DNA of 56,000 nt, taken from positions 1 through 56,000 of the forward strand of contig DVKD01000054.1 of assembly GCA_018716285.1 (NCBI GenBank), written 5' to 3'. The notes beneath the pieces are model-generated. The model searched no databases and was not told where the DNA came from. It saw only the letters and a program-made list of their open reading frames with translations. A program made the position numbers and the translations under genes. Below are positions 1-7,490 of this stretch, in pieces (within the stretch, counting starts at the first letter, position 1; each line of letters opens with the position of its first letter). This stretch comes from Candidatus Merdivicinus faecavium (GTDB lineage Bacteria; Bacillota; Clostridia; Oscillospirales; Ruminococcaceae).

Positions 1-38
1 TGCAGTTAGCATATAAAATAAAAATTGCGCCAGACCGA

Positions 39-121
39 GTTCTCAAAAGGAATCCGGCAGGATTGCGCGGGGAACGGAGTTTCCCGCAGGCTTTCGTCAG
101 AAAGCTTTTGAGGTTATTATT
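39..121 (+). repeat. dispersed palindromic repeat, copy A
   Basis: An element of about 81 bp bounded by inverted ends CTCAAAAG (42-49) and CTTTTGAG (105-112), with a smaller inner hairpin (GGGAA/TTCCC). It recurs 162 bp downstream with one mismatch in the 81 bp. A shortened variant lies at 1914-1961. It looks like a non-coding MITE or REP-type element. Confidence 0.75.
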
Positions 122-200
122 CTGCGGCCGCAAATCCGCAAGGATTTGTAGGGCGATAGCCGCCGTAGTTTTGCGCCAGCAAAACCGGACGCAGAACAAT

Positions 201-283
201 GTTCTCAAAAGGAATCCGGCAGGATTGCGCGGGGAACGGAGTTTCCCGCAGGCTTTCGCCAGAAAGCTTTTGAGGTTATTATA
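201..283 (+). repeat. dispersed palindromic repeat, copy B
   Basis: Second copy of the element at 39-121, with ends CTCAAAAG (204-211) and CTTTTGAG (267-274). It is preceded by ACAATG and followed by GGTTATTATACC, flanks shared with the short copy near 1914. Apart from these two repeats, bases 1-401 contain no gene that I can support. Confidence 0.75.
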
Positions 284-401
284 CCTTCTTCCCCGGAGAT
301 TGTCAAGGAAACGCATCTCCGAAAAATCGGGCGCATGCAGGCCTTTTTTCCACAAAATCGCAGATTCCCGCCTGTTTTCAGAGGGAAAAAATTTCAGGGA
401 G

Positions 402-890
402 TCAATATGCTTCGGTCCGGCGCTGCCGGCGGAGCGCATCGCGCTTGGCGCCGCATTCGTACTCGAATTTTTCTTCAGGGGTTTCGGGGATGATCTGCGG
501 CACCTCGATGGGGCGCTCGTTTTCGTCGATGGCGACCATGACGATGTAGGCGCGGTTGATGAGCTTGCGCATCCCCGACAGGTCCTCAACGTAGGTCTGG
601 ACCCGCACTTCCATCGAGGTCCGGCCAACATAGGTGACCTGTCCCATGAGGACGATGAGGTCGTTGACATGGGCGGGCGCCTTGAAGCGGAGGTTGTCGA
701 TGGCGACGGTGGTGATATTGGACTCGCAGTGGCGCCGGGCGACGATGCCGGCGACAATATCGATCCATTCGACGAGCTGGCCGCCGAAAAGGCGGTTATA
801 GCCGTTGATGTGGGCCGGCATGATGATATAATTCTGTTCGGTGCGGGAGTCGGCCACCTTTTTTGCGGGGCGGGTAGAGGGTTGATTCAT
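402..890 (-). CDS. hotdog-fold acyl-CoA thioesterase
   Basis: A 162-aa single hotdog-domain protein of the YciA/BACH acyl-CoA hydrolase type, which cleaves acyl-CoA to free acid and CoA in the cytoplasm. The family signature is visible as HINGYNRLFGGQLVEWID near the N-terminus, with the Asp of the active-site helix, followed by the alternating strands of the fold (NLRFKAPAHVNDL, GRTSMEVRV). The start at 890 has AAAGGA at a suitable distance. An in-frame ATG at 914 overlaps the upstream stop but lacks a ribosome binding site. It lies just downstream of the gene ending at 914 and is probably cotranscribed with it. Chain-length specificity cannot be read from sequence. Confidence 0.88.
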   Translation of the reverse strand: MNQPSTRPAKKVADSRTEQNYIIMPAHINGYNRLFGGQLVEWIDIVAGIVARRHCESNITTVAIDNLRFKAPAHVNDLIVLMGQVTYVGRTSMEVRVQTYVEDLSGMRKLINRAYIVMVAIDENERPIEVPQIIPETPEEKFEYECGAKRDALRRQRRTEAY

Positions 891-913
891 GGGCGTTATC
901 CTTTCTGCCGGCA

Positions 914-1606
914 TCAGTCGGCCGGCGCGAGTTCGCGTTCAAACGGGGCGCGTCTGCCCGGGCAGGAGAGCAGCGGGCAGTAACGGCAGTTTTCGTAATG
1001 GCTTTCGGCGCTGAAAAAGAAGCCGGAATTGGACTTGGAGGGAAGCATGAGGCAGGAATCCGTGAGGGTGATCCCGATATCCGGCGTCACGCCGCCCAGC
1101 AGGGAAAAGAGGGGCCGCTGCTGGGTGAGCGGCCAGGCGGCGAGGGAGCCGGGGGTCATGGCGGACATATCGCCGCCTTCGGCAAAATACCGGCGGCGGA
1201 CTTCGTCGTTTAGCTTTCTGCGGATGAGCCCCAGAAGCTGAAGCTTGACGGCGTCCGCCCAAAAGGCGGCCAGCGGGTCGTCTGCATACTGCTTCGACCA
1301 TTCCTCCGCCTCTGTGCCGCAGGTGGAGGCGAAGGGGATGATGCGGCGGGTGTTTTGCAGGTTTTTCGCCATGAGGGCGGAGCGGAAACGGACGCCGTCC
1401 ACCGTCGCCCCGGTTTCGTCGACGCTTTCGACCTGAGCGACGCCGAACAGCGCTTTGGGCCGCGCGACGGCGAGGGCCTCCGCAAGCATTCGGCCAAGCT
1501 CGGCACGGTCGGAAGGGTCTGCCTCTCCGTCCATGCGCACCGCCTTGCAGAGGACGTCAAAATCAACCTGCGGCTCTTCAATGGTGAGAATCGTTTTTTC
1601 GAGCAT
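914..1606 (-). CDS. stand-alone methionine synthase activation-domain-like protein
   Basis: A 230-aa protein resembling the reactivation (AdoMet-binding) domain of B12-dependent methionine synthase, but not fused to MetH catalytic domains. The C-terminal half has the family pattern TPGSLAAWPLTQQ, then IGITLTDSCLMLPSKSNSG, and ends in a Cys cluster CRYCPLLSCPGRR that may bind an Fe-S cluster or metal. Stand-alone relatives occur in anaerobes with corrinoid methyltransferases. The start at 1606 has GGAGGAAG upstream; a longer frame to 1723 has no such site. No MetH gene lies in this window, so its partner is unknown. Confidence 0.75.
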   Translation of the reverse strand: MLEKTILTIEEPQVDFDVLCKAVRMDGEADPSDRAELGRMLAEALAVARPKALFGVAQVESVDETGATVDGVRFRSALMAKNLQNTRRIIPFASTCGTEAEEWSKQYADDPLAAFWADAVKLQLLGLIRRKLNDEVRRRYFAEGGDMSAMTPGSLAAWPLTQQRPLFSLLGGVTPDIGITLTDSCLMLPSKSNSGFFFSAESHYENCRYCPLLSCPGRRAPFERELAPAD

Positions 1607-1801
1607 AGCTGCTTCCTCCAGTCTGTATTGTTGTTCAGGATCTGCGCGACATTTTTGCCATGATTTTTGCGGATGCAGGCTGCTTGCCAGCCGGTAAACT
1701 GCAGCAGGCTCCCATCGCCGCATCCCTGCCCGCGGGGGTTCCCGGGGCGTTACGGAAGATCAGCAGATGTATCATTTCCCGCTGCATGCTGCCGGAATCC
1801 C

Positions 1802-1824
1802 GGGCGAGCACAGTTCGCCCCTAC
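1802..1824. repeat. small GC-rich palindrome (GGGCGA/TCGCCC)
   Basis: GGGCGA (1802-1807), a 7-nt loop and TCGCCC (1815-1820), followed by CTAC. It shares the GTAGGGGCGA core with the larger perfect palindrome at 3276-3304, so the two probably belong to one short interspersed family. Confidence 0.6.
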
Positions 1825-1913
1825 GAAATGCATCCGAAATGCTGCGGGAAAACGGCGGGCAGAGGTGGAACCGCGTCTATTATACTACATCCGCAAAACG
1901 GAATGGGATACAA

Positions 1914-1961
1914 TGCTCTCAAACGGGAATCCGTCAGGAAGCGTTTAAGGTTATTATACCA
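1914..1961 (+). repeat. dispersed palindromic repeat, short copy C
   Basis: A truncated relative of the 39-121 element: CTCAAACG, then GGAATCCGTCAGGA, then CGTTTAAGG, with the same ACAATG and GGTTATTATACC flanks. About 39 nt of the centre is missing. The terminal pairing is kept although the bases differ (AAAG/CTTT becomes AACG/CGTT), a compensatory-looking change. Confidence 0.65.
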
Positions 1962-2026
1962 CACTTCTTGTTTCTTTGAAAGCGGGGTGCGAAAATTCGG
2001 CATATTGCAGAAAAAAGGCGAATCGG

Positions 2027-2055
2027 TTGCATTTTGACGAAAAATCCGCTACAAT
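2027..2055 (+). promoter_or_regulatory. putative sigma-A promoter for the oxidoreductase at 2089
   Basis: TTGCAT (2027-2032), a 17-bp spacer and TACAAT (2050-2055), 33 bp upstream of the GTG start. Confidence 0.5.
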
Positions 2056-2088
2056 GGATGTGACAGTTCACGCTTGGGAGGAAGTCTT

Positions 2089-3126
2089 GTGGAAAAGAAA
2101 AGCTATGGGGTGCTGCTGATCGGCTGCGGCCATATCGGGGAATCACACATTGAGGAGATCTATTACCGGGAAGGGATCCGGATCGCAGGGGTTGTCGACT
2201 TTCACGCCGAGACGGCCCGCCTTTTTGCGCGGAAGTACGGGGCGGAGAGCTGGGGCACTGATTACCGCCCCTTTTTGCAGGGGGACGCGGTCGACATCGT
2301 CATCATCGCGACCTATGCGGACTCCCACCTGCCGATTTTGAAGGACTGCCTGGCGGCGGGCAAGCACGTCCTCTGTGAAAAGCCGATGACAGAGGCCAAT
2401 GAGGCGGACGCCGCCGAATTTTACCGCCTTGCGCAGAATGCGCAGACTAAGGTCCTTATCGCCCACATCCTCCGGCACAACACGACCTACAACCGGGTGC
2501 GGGAAATGATCCTGGGCGGCGCGATCGGCGAGGTGCGGCTGATGCGGATGGTCCAGAACCATCATGTCATGAACCCGGGCCGGTATGGGAGGCTGATGGC
2601 CGACTGCCCGCCTTTTGTAGACTGCGGGGTCCATTACATCGATGTTGCCCGGTGGCTTTCCGGCCTCGAAATCGTTTCGGTTGGCGGCGTGGGCAGCCGG
2701 ATCGGTTCCCTGGCGCCCGCAGACGGCTTTGACCACGGGCTCCTTACCATGAAGCTTTCAAACGGCGGAACCGTCCTCTACGAGGCCGGCTGGAGTGAGA
2801 GCATCGCGGCCGAAAACCGCAAGGAATTTATCGGGGACAAGGGCCGCATCCGGCTGACCCTCGCGCAGGACCGCCACGCCGACCGGGAGGAAGGCGACCT
2901 CATCGAATATTATAACGCCGATGCCAAGGAATATCACACCATCAACGTCCAGAGCATTTACAAGAATATGTGGGAACAGCTTCAGTGCCTTATCCGCATG
3001 ATCGAGGAGGGGGACGCCGGATCGCCTACCCTCGCGGACGCTTACCGCGCTTTCCGCATCGCGCTGCTCGGCTGGCAGGCCTGCCGGGAGGGGAAGGTCC
3101 TCGAGGTGCCGGAAAGTTTTGATTGA
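2089..3126 (+). CDS. Gfo/Idh/MocA family oxidoreductase
   Basis: A 345-aa NAD(P)-dependent dehydrogenase of the inositol dehydrogenase / glucose-fructose oxidoreductase family. The Rossmann motif (LLIGCGHIGESH) is at the N-terminus. The EKP motif (LCEKPMTEA), whose lysine contributes to catalysis, is near residue 100, and the C-terminal alpha/beta domain follows, including DCGVHYIDVARWL. I chose the GTG start at 2089 because GGGAGGAAG (2076-2084) precedes it; the upstream TTG at 2074 lies inside that site. The gene appears monocistronic, with its own promoter and terminator. The substrate, probably a sugar or cyclitol, cannot be assigned. Confidence 0.88.
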   Translation: MEKKSYGVLLIGCGHIGESHIEEIYYREGIRIAGVVDFHAETARLFARKYGAESWGTDYRPFLQGDAVDIVIIATYADSHLPILKDCLAAGKHVLCEKPMTEANEADAAEFYRLAQNAQTKVLIAHILRHNTTYNRVREMILGGAIGEVRLMRMVQNHHVMNPGRYGRLMADCPPFVDCGVHYIDVARWLSGLEIVSVGGVGSRIGSLAPADGFDHGLLTMKLSNGGTVLYEAGWSESIAAENRKEFIGDKGRIRLTLAQDRHADREEGDLIEYYNADAKEYHTINVQSIYKNMWEQLQCLIRMIEEGDAGSPTLADAYRAFRIALLGWQACREGKVLEVPESFD

Positions 3127-3140
3127 GCAGAATCTCCGAA

Positions 3141-3194
3141 AAAATCCACCACGGTGCATTTGCGTCAGCAAACCGCACCGCGGTGGATTTTTTT
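3141..3194 (+). terminator. Rho-independent terminator
   Basis: A long stem, AATCCACC-A-CGGTGC pairing with GCACCG-C-GGTGGATT with one internal mismatch, followed by a T7 tract, 14 bp after the stop at 3126. Confidence 0.9.
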
Positions 3195-3275
3195 GACCGA
3201 AGGGCGAACCCAGGATTCAGCCGTCAAAGGCGGATGAATGCCCATACAAATGTGCTGTGCGGAAAAATAACGTTT

Positions 3276-3304
3276 TGTAGGGGCGACCATTGGTCGCCCC
3301 TACA
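3276..3304. repeat. perfect 13-bp palindrome with ATT loop
   Basis: TGTAGGGGCGACC, ATT, GGTCGCCCCTACA: perfect 13-bp arms. This type of short interspersed palindrome is common between genes in gut Clostridia. It has no T-tract, so it is not an ordinary terminator. Confidence 0.8.
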
Positions 3305-3357
3305 GAATCTACCCGGAACACCGCGAAAAAATGTGGGTAGGGGTTGAAACCTATCCA

Positions 3358-3383
3358 GAATGCCGCAGCCTGTCGCGGCATTC
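3358..3383. repeat. 9-bp hairpin between convergent genes
   Basis: GAATGCCGC, an 8-nt loop, then GCGGCATTC. It lies in the 314-bp gap between two convergent genes, with no T-run on either side. The rest of this gap (3195-3440) holds only palindromes and the 33-bp element, and no gene. Confidence 0.5.
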
Positions 3384-3407
3384 CAGCGGTTGGTTAGGAG
3401 CGTGCTG

Positions 3408-3440
3408 CCGCGGCGTCATTGTCCAGCGCGGTCACGCGCC
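3408..3440 (-). repeat. 33-bp element, inverted copy of the unit in the 148-bp tandem repeat
   Basis: On the minus strand this reads as the 33-bp unit beginning GGCGCGTGACCGCGCTGG and ending GACGCCGCGG. It matches the half-unit repeated six times at 11531-11890. It directly abuts the TAA stop (3441-3443) of the NYN gene, much as the tandem array abuts the stop of the cysteine desulfurase. Confidence 0.75.
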
Positions 3441-4820
3441 TTATTTCCCGTGAAATTCGAAGGTGACATCCCCGTTTTCGGAGACGGCGAGGCTCATCTG
3501 GCGCAGGTATTTGTTGTAAAACTGCCGGCGTTCGGTCGTGGTCATCTCGATGCGCGCCTTGTGGAGGGACTCAGCCAGCATGTCGTTTAAGTTCAGCTTG
3601 ACGGTCCGATTCAGGTAGTGGCGCATCTCCTTAAAGAGGGTGCCGAATTTGATCTGCTCGCTGTTGCCGGTATAGAAATTGTCGAGGTAGCAGTAGTAGA
3701 TGCCGGATTCCTCGAGCGCCCGCCGCATATCCGGGCCGCAGTTTTCCCGCTCGACCGCCACCAGGAATTTTGCCTCGGGCAGCGAGGAGATGAGCCCCCA
3801 GAAATCCGAGTCGCTCGAAACAATGAGGAAGGAATCGACGTGATTCTGGTAATGCTCCTGACAAACCCGGGTGGCCAGGCGGATGTCAACGAGGGATTTG
3901 TCCTCCTTGATCCGCTCGATGAGCATGTGCTCCACCGGGATGCTGGTGTATTCGTCGAGCATCCGCCACGCGGAGGAGGCGTTGACGTCGTCGAAGAGGA
4001 GGATGCGGGTGATTTTGGTCAGCTCATCCGCGTTGAGGTTGTTGAGCATCCCGCAGAGCTTGTAGGGGTCGGAGTTTTCGCAGTCGACGACGAGGAAGGT
4101 CTTCTGGCTGTCATCTAAGAAGCTGTAGATGTTGCCTTTTACAAAAGATTTGGCGTCGGAGACCATGCTCAGGTCGGTGAAGACGTCGTTGTGCCATTCG
4201 TAGAGGAGGGTGGCGAACTTTTTGTCATTATAGAGGATGTTGCCCTCGTTTCGCGGGATCCAGTTGATGTAAACTTTGTACGGATAGCAGTTTAAGTTGC
4301 TGTAATAGAGGTCCGAGGCCGTTTTGGTGCCGGCTTCGGTCAGCCCGTTGGGCATGATAAACAGCTCGCGGATGTAATCCCAGCTGATCCAGATGGGGAA
4401 GAGGTCCTTGCAGTTGTTGATCCGGTCGCAGATGATGCGGTTGATCTCTACAATATGCTGGGAAAGGCGGGTGCTGGATTTTTTGATAAAGTTCACGCCG
4501 TCTTCGTTGAGCTGGCGCAGGCACTCCGCAGGGACATAATCCGGCATGGAGAGGATGGTGCGGTACTGGGTGCGCATCAGGTCATTGATATGCTTGAAAT
4601 TGCGTTCGATGGAAGTCCGGATGATGCAGAGGTTGCGGATGATCCGGGCATTTTTGTCCAAATCCATTTTTCCGTAAATTTCCAGCTTGGGGGGTTCAAA
4701 CTCATTATCAAAAATCCGTTTCGGTACGCCGATGAGATATGCGACCTTTGAAATCAGCTCAAAAGTGCCTTCCGTTTCCGCGCCATAAGCATTGTCGTTC
4801 AAGTACATAGAGGTGTCCAT
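3441..4820 (-). CDS. NYN (PIN-like) domain protein
   Basis: A 459-aa protein. The C-terminal half (about residues 240-395) is a NYN/PIN-like nuclease domain: FLVVDCENSDPYK carries the first acidic residue, then LLFDDVNASSAW, KSLVDIRLATRV, and SSDSDFWGLISSL with the distal acidic pair. Such domains usually cleave RNA with a metal ion. The N-terminal about 230 residues are helical and not recognised. The start at 4820 has AAAGGAG upstream; longer frames lack one. It has its own promoter at 4901-4929 and no operon partner. The RNA target is unknown. A NYN domain with such a large N-terminal extension is unusual. Confidence 0.75.
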   Translation of the reverse strand: MDTSMYLNDNAYGAETEGTFELISKVAYLIGVPKRIFDNEFEPPKLEIYGKMDLDKNARIIRNLCIIRTSIERNFKHINDLMRTQYRTILSMPDYVPAECLRQLNEDGVNFIKKSSTRLSQHIVEINRIICDRINNCKDLFPIWISWDYIRELFIMPNGLTEAGTKTASDLYYSNLNCYPYKVYINWIPRNEGNILYNDKKFATLLYEWHNDVFTDLSMVSDAKSFVKGNIYSFLDDSQKTFLVVDCENSDPYKLCGMLNNLNADELTKITRILLFDDVNASSAWRMLDEYTSIPVEHMLIERIKEDKSLVDIRLATRVCQEHYQNHVDSFLIVSSDSDFWGLISSLPEAKFLVAVERENCGPDMRRALEESGIYYCYLDNFYTGNSEQIKFGTLFKEMRHYLNRTVKLNLNDMLAESLHKARIEMTTTERRQFYNKYLRQMSLAVSENGDVTFEFHGK

Positions 4821-4900
4821 AAAAATCTCCTTTCTTATTTTGGGCGGCCGTGTTTTTCCGCGTGTGCTTTGCGGATGTCCGTCACGCCTATGTAATATCA

Positions 4901-4929
4901 ATCATATCGGATTTCTGACAGATGGTCAA
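4901..4929 (-). promoter_or_regulatory. putative promoter of the NYN gene
   Basis: Minus strand: TTGACC (4929-4924), a 17-bp spacer and TATGAT (4906-4901), about 80 bp upstream of the start at 4820. Confidence 0.65.
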
Positions 4930-4944
4930 CGAAATTTTCCCTGC

Positions 4945-4988
4945 AAAAAACGACAGGCACAATCCGGAAGGATCATGCCTGTCGTTTT
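4945..4988 (-). terminator. terminator, probably left over from the lost LacI-type gene
   Basis: An AAAACGACAGGCA / TGCCTGTCGTTTT hairpin with a 3' T-run on the minus strand. No intact minus-strand gene ends just upstream, but the LacI-like remnant stops at 5035, 47 bp before it. The terminator therefore fits that vanished gene. Confidence 0.7.
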
Positions 4989-5034
4989 ACTGCAAACCAA
5001 TTGGGCGGAAGAGAGCGGGCTGCTCGGGAAAGGG

Positions 5035-5106
5035 TCAAGGGGCAGATTTTGGGGGCGCCGTTGATGCGCGCACAATCAGCCGGACCGGCAGAAGCTCCTG
5101 ACGGAC
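5035..5106 (-). pseudogene. C-terminal remnant of a LacI-family regulator
   Basis: The minus strand encodes RQELLPVRLIVRASTAPP followed by KSAP and a stop at 5035-5037. This is the usual ending of LacI/GalR-family repressors, where the last strand reads LPxxLIVRxST followed by APP. Nothing LacI-like lies upstream on this strand: at about 5106 the sequence passes into what looks like the tail of a gene on the opposite strand. I read it as the surviving end of a deleted gene. The match is by eye and short, so certainty is moderate. Confidence 0.5.
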
Positions 5107-5259
5107 TCCGGCGCCCGGCTGCGGCTTGCGGAGCCGGTGCGCGCGTCATTCCGCGCCAATTTGATGGAGGAGCAGGAGGGTGCGCTTGACCCTGTGGAAG
5201 GCGTGCTCCAGGTCACGCTGGCTCCTCATGAGATCGCGACGTTCCGGCTGCATTTTTGA
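5107..5259 (+). pseudogene. C-terminal remnant of a GH38-type alpha-mannosidase
   Basis: The plus strand reads RLRLAEPVRASFRANLMEE, then a short linker, then VLQVTLAPHEIATFRLHF and a stop at 5257-5259. This matches the C-terminal beta domain of GH38 alpha-mannosidases (pattern PVR...NLLEE...L.V.L.PFEI.TFRL). The catalytic part is missing. The frame is closed by a stop near 5062 and has no start signal. Together with the LacI-type remnant pointing the other way, it suggests a divergent regulator/mannosidase pair whose middle was deleted. Confidence 0.5.
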
Positions 5260-5372
5260 CAGGCAATTCACCATGAAAGGATGGGGATCGGTATGATGGC
5301 ATTCTCCGCGCGCTGGGTAGCGAGATGGCGAGGTTCTCTCCTGAGCGAAAACGAATAAAATTTTCTTCCAGC

Positions 5373-5415
5373 ATAAAACATCCCTGCCGCGCCATGACGG
5401 TCGCGGCAGGGATGT
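5373..5415 (-). terminator. terminator of the sugar-catabolic operon
   Basis: Perfect 14-bp arms (ACATCCCTGCCGCG / CGCGGCAGGGATGT) with a 10-nt loop and T-rich flanks on both strands. It is 13 bp beyond the stop of the minus-strand gene ending at 5429. Bases 5260-5372 contain nothing I recognise. Confidence 0.85.
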
Positions 5416-5428
5416 CTTTTATGGGGGC

Positions 5429-6292
5429 TTATTCCCCGTAAACCTCATTCACATATCTTCTCAGGTTGGCCAGGCCGATGGACAGGCCCTGGATGCAGTC
5501 CTCCATGCCCTCGAACTCAACGCCGATGTAGCCGTCGTATCCGGCGCGCTTGAGGATGCTCAGGCACTGCTTGACAGGAACTGCGCCGTGCCCGATGATG
5601 GTGCCGCGGAGGTAGTTGCCGGCGCGGGACTGGAAGAAGCCTTCACCGGGATCGGGCTCGCTGCCGCTCTTGACGATGAAGTCCTTGGCATGGGCGTAGA
5701 AAGCGTAGGGGGCCGCCTTGCCGTAGGCGAGGGCGGGGTTTTCATCCGCGCAGAGGAAGTTGCCCATGTCGCAGAGCCAGCCGAAGTTCGGATGGTCGAC
5801 AGTGTTGATGAGGGTTTCGACCCGGTCGGCGTCCTGGAGGAAGTATCCGTGATTCTCGACCATCGTGCGGATGCCCTTGCAGGCGGCGTACTCGGTCACC
5901 TCGCGGATGCCGGAGGCGATGCGGTCCACCATGTTGCGCAGGCCCTTCGAGTGGCTGGGGGTGATCCAGGTCGCGTCGTGGCGCATGCTGGTCGTGCCCA
6001 GAATCTCGGCGATGTCCACCTTCTTTTTCAGGCGGGCAACCTCGTCGGCGACCTCATTCTGCATGAAGTCCGCGCCGATGGTGTAGTTGGAGACGGGCAG
6101 ACCGACCCGGTCGCACTCCGCCTTGATCTGGCGGGCGAATTCCTCCTCGCTCACGCCCTCAGGAGGGGTCAGGTCGGTGAACTCGATGGCGTCGAAGCCG
6201 AGCTCCTTCGCCTTTTCGATGCAGCTAAACTGGGTCAGCAGACCCTTGCCGATATACTGGGAAAAGCTGTACGAGCTGACAGCAATTTTCAT
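5429..6292 (-). CDS. sugar phosphate isomerase/epimerase (AP endonuclease 2-like TIM barrel)
   Basis: A 287-aa xylose-isomerase-like TIM barrel of the IolE/IolI/YcjR group. These are metal-dependent isomerases, epimerases or dehydratases of sugars and cyclitols. Metal-site strands are visible: MVENHG (Glu), GWLCDMGNF (Asp), YAHAKD (His) and IGVEFEG (Glu). I start at ATG 6292, which has AAGGAG 8 nt upstream; the GTG three codons earlier is too close to it. It is the last gene of a three-gene minus-strand operon with a dehydrogenase and a second isomerase. That combination resembles 3-keto-glycoside or inositol-type catabolism. The substrate is unknown. Confidence 0.85.
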   Translation of the reverse strand: MKIAVSSYSFSQYIGKGLLTQFSCIEKAKELGFDAIEFTDLTPPEGVSEEEFARQIKAECDRVGLPVSNYTIGADFMQNEVADEVARLKKKVDIAEILGTTSMRHDATWITPSHSKGLRNMVDRIASGIREVTEYAACKGIRTMVENHGYFLQDADRVETLINTVDHPNFGWLCDMGNFLCADENPALAYGKAAPYAFYAHAKDFIVKSGSEPDPGEGFFQSRAGNYLRGTIIGHGAVPVKQCLSILKRAGYDGYIGVEFEGMEDCIQGLSIGLANLRRYVNEVYGE

Positions 6293-6367
6293 GGCAGACA
6301 CTCCTTTTCATAATTGACGGGGTGATTTGTAGGGTGCGTTTTCCCGTTGTCGCGGGGATGAACGCTG

Positions 6368-7444
6368 TTAAGCGTTGATGAGGACCTCGTGGCCGGTCTC
6401 GGCGGACTTGTAGATGGCGTCGAGGATCTCCATGAGGGTGACGCCGTCCTCGGCGGGGGACTTGCAGGGGGTGCCGTTCTTGACGCAGTCGACGTAGTGG
6501 TTGATCTCATTTTCAAAGAGGCCGTCGAAGCTCAGTGCGGTGGGGGTGCAGAGGTTGACGTCCGCCATGTAGCCGTTCATCTCGGTGTATATCTCCAGCT
6601 CGGGGTCGAGCTTCGCGCCGGCCTTGGTGCCGAAGAATTCGATCTTGCCCTCGTCCTTCTTGATGTTGAGGGAGAAGGAGGCCTCGATGGAGACGACAGC
6701 GCCGTTGTCATAGCGAATCATCGCGGAGGCGAGGTCCTCGACGTTGAAGATATCTTTGTCCGCGCCCTTGGAGGAAGAAGCCACATAGCCCTTCTTGTCC
6801 TTCAGCTCGCGGCGGTCGCCGAGCTTGTGGAAAGTCGCGCCGTAAACAGAGACGGGCTTGGGGTTGCCCAGGATGTAGCGGGTCAGGTCGGTGACATGGA
6901 CGCCCAGGTCGATGAGCGGGCCGCCGGCCGAGAAATTCTTGTCGCCGAACCAGCCGCCGGGCGAGCCGTTGCGGCGCAGGTAGGTCGCTTTGGTGTAGTA
7001 AATGTCCCCGAAATAGCCGTTGTCCACGAAATCCTTGAGGATGGTGCAGTCGTTGCCGTAGCGGCGGACAAAGCCGATCATCAGGAGCTTTCCGCTCTCC
7101 TTGGCGGCGGCGAGCATTTCCCGCGCCTCAGCGGCGGAGGTGGCCATCGGCTTCTCGCAGAGGACGTTCTTGCCGGCCTTCAGGGCGGCGATGGTGCAGG
7201 GCGCGTGGGCGGAGTTCCAGGTGCAGACGCTGACCGCGTCGATTTCGGGCAGCTCGGCGAGCATGACGTCCTTGTCGGTGTAGAGGCGGGTGATGCCATA
7301 CTTTTCACCCATCTGCTGGAGGCGCTCTTCGCGGATGTCGCAGAAGGCGTACAGCTCGACGTCAGGGTTTTTCAGATAGCCCTGGATGTGGGATTCGGCG
7401 ATGTTGCCGACGCCGATGATGGCAACTTTGATCTTCTGGTTCAT
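6368..7444 (-). CDS. Gfo/Idh/MocA family dehydrogenase
   Basis: A 358-aa NAD(P)-dependent oxidoreductase. The N-terminal Rossmann motif is VAIIGVGNIAESH, the EKP motif is VLCEKPMATS, and the second-domain motif GGPLIDLGVHVTDLTRYI carries the catalytic Asp/His. GAAAGGA lies upstream of the ATG. It sits between two TIM-barrel isomerases in one operon, so it probably oxidises a ring hydroxyl of a sugar or glycoside to a keto intermediate that the isomerases then act on. The role is inferred from context. It is only distantly similar to the oxidoreductase at 2089. Confidence 0.88.
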   Translation of the reverse strand: MNQKIKVAIIGVGNIAESHIQGYLKNPDVELYAFCDIREERLQQMGEKYGITRLYTDKDVMLAELPEIDAVSVCTWNSAHAPCTIAALKAGKNVLCEKPMATSAAEAREMLAAAKESGKLLMIGFVRRYGNDCTILKDFVDNGYFGDIYYTKATYLRRNGSPGGWFGDKNFSAGGPLIDLGVHVTDLTRYILGNPKPVSVYGATFHKLGDRRELKDKKGYVASSSKGADKDIFNVEDLASAMIRYDNGAVVSIEASFSLNIKKDEGKIEFFGTKAGAKLDPELEIYTEMNGYMADVNLCTPTALSFDGLFENEINHYVDCVKNGTPCKSPAEDGVTLMEILDAIYKSAETGHEVLINA

Positions 7445-7490
7445 ATTGGATCTTCCTTTCTGAAAATAGCAGGAGCAATGTATGAATGGC

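Larger units (their letters stand above)
1607..2088. other. divergent intergenic region
   Basis: A 482-bp gap between a minus-strand and a plus-strand gene. It holds the short repeat copy C (1914-1961), a GGGCGA/TCGCCC hairpin (1802-1820) and the promoter of the oxidoreductase at 2089. No riboswitch signature (B12 box, S-box) could be recognised on the strand leading to the gene at 1606. Confidence 0.6.

Noticed and set aside
5260-5372. Possible short reading frames between the GH38 remnant and the terminator
   Set aside because: Short frames in this stretch have no start signals and no similarity that I can see.
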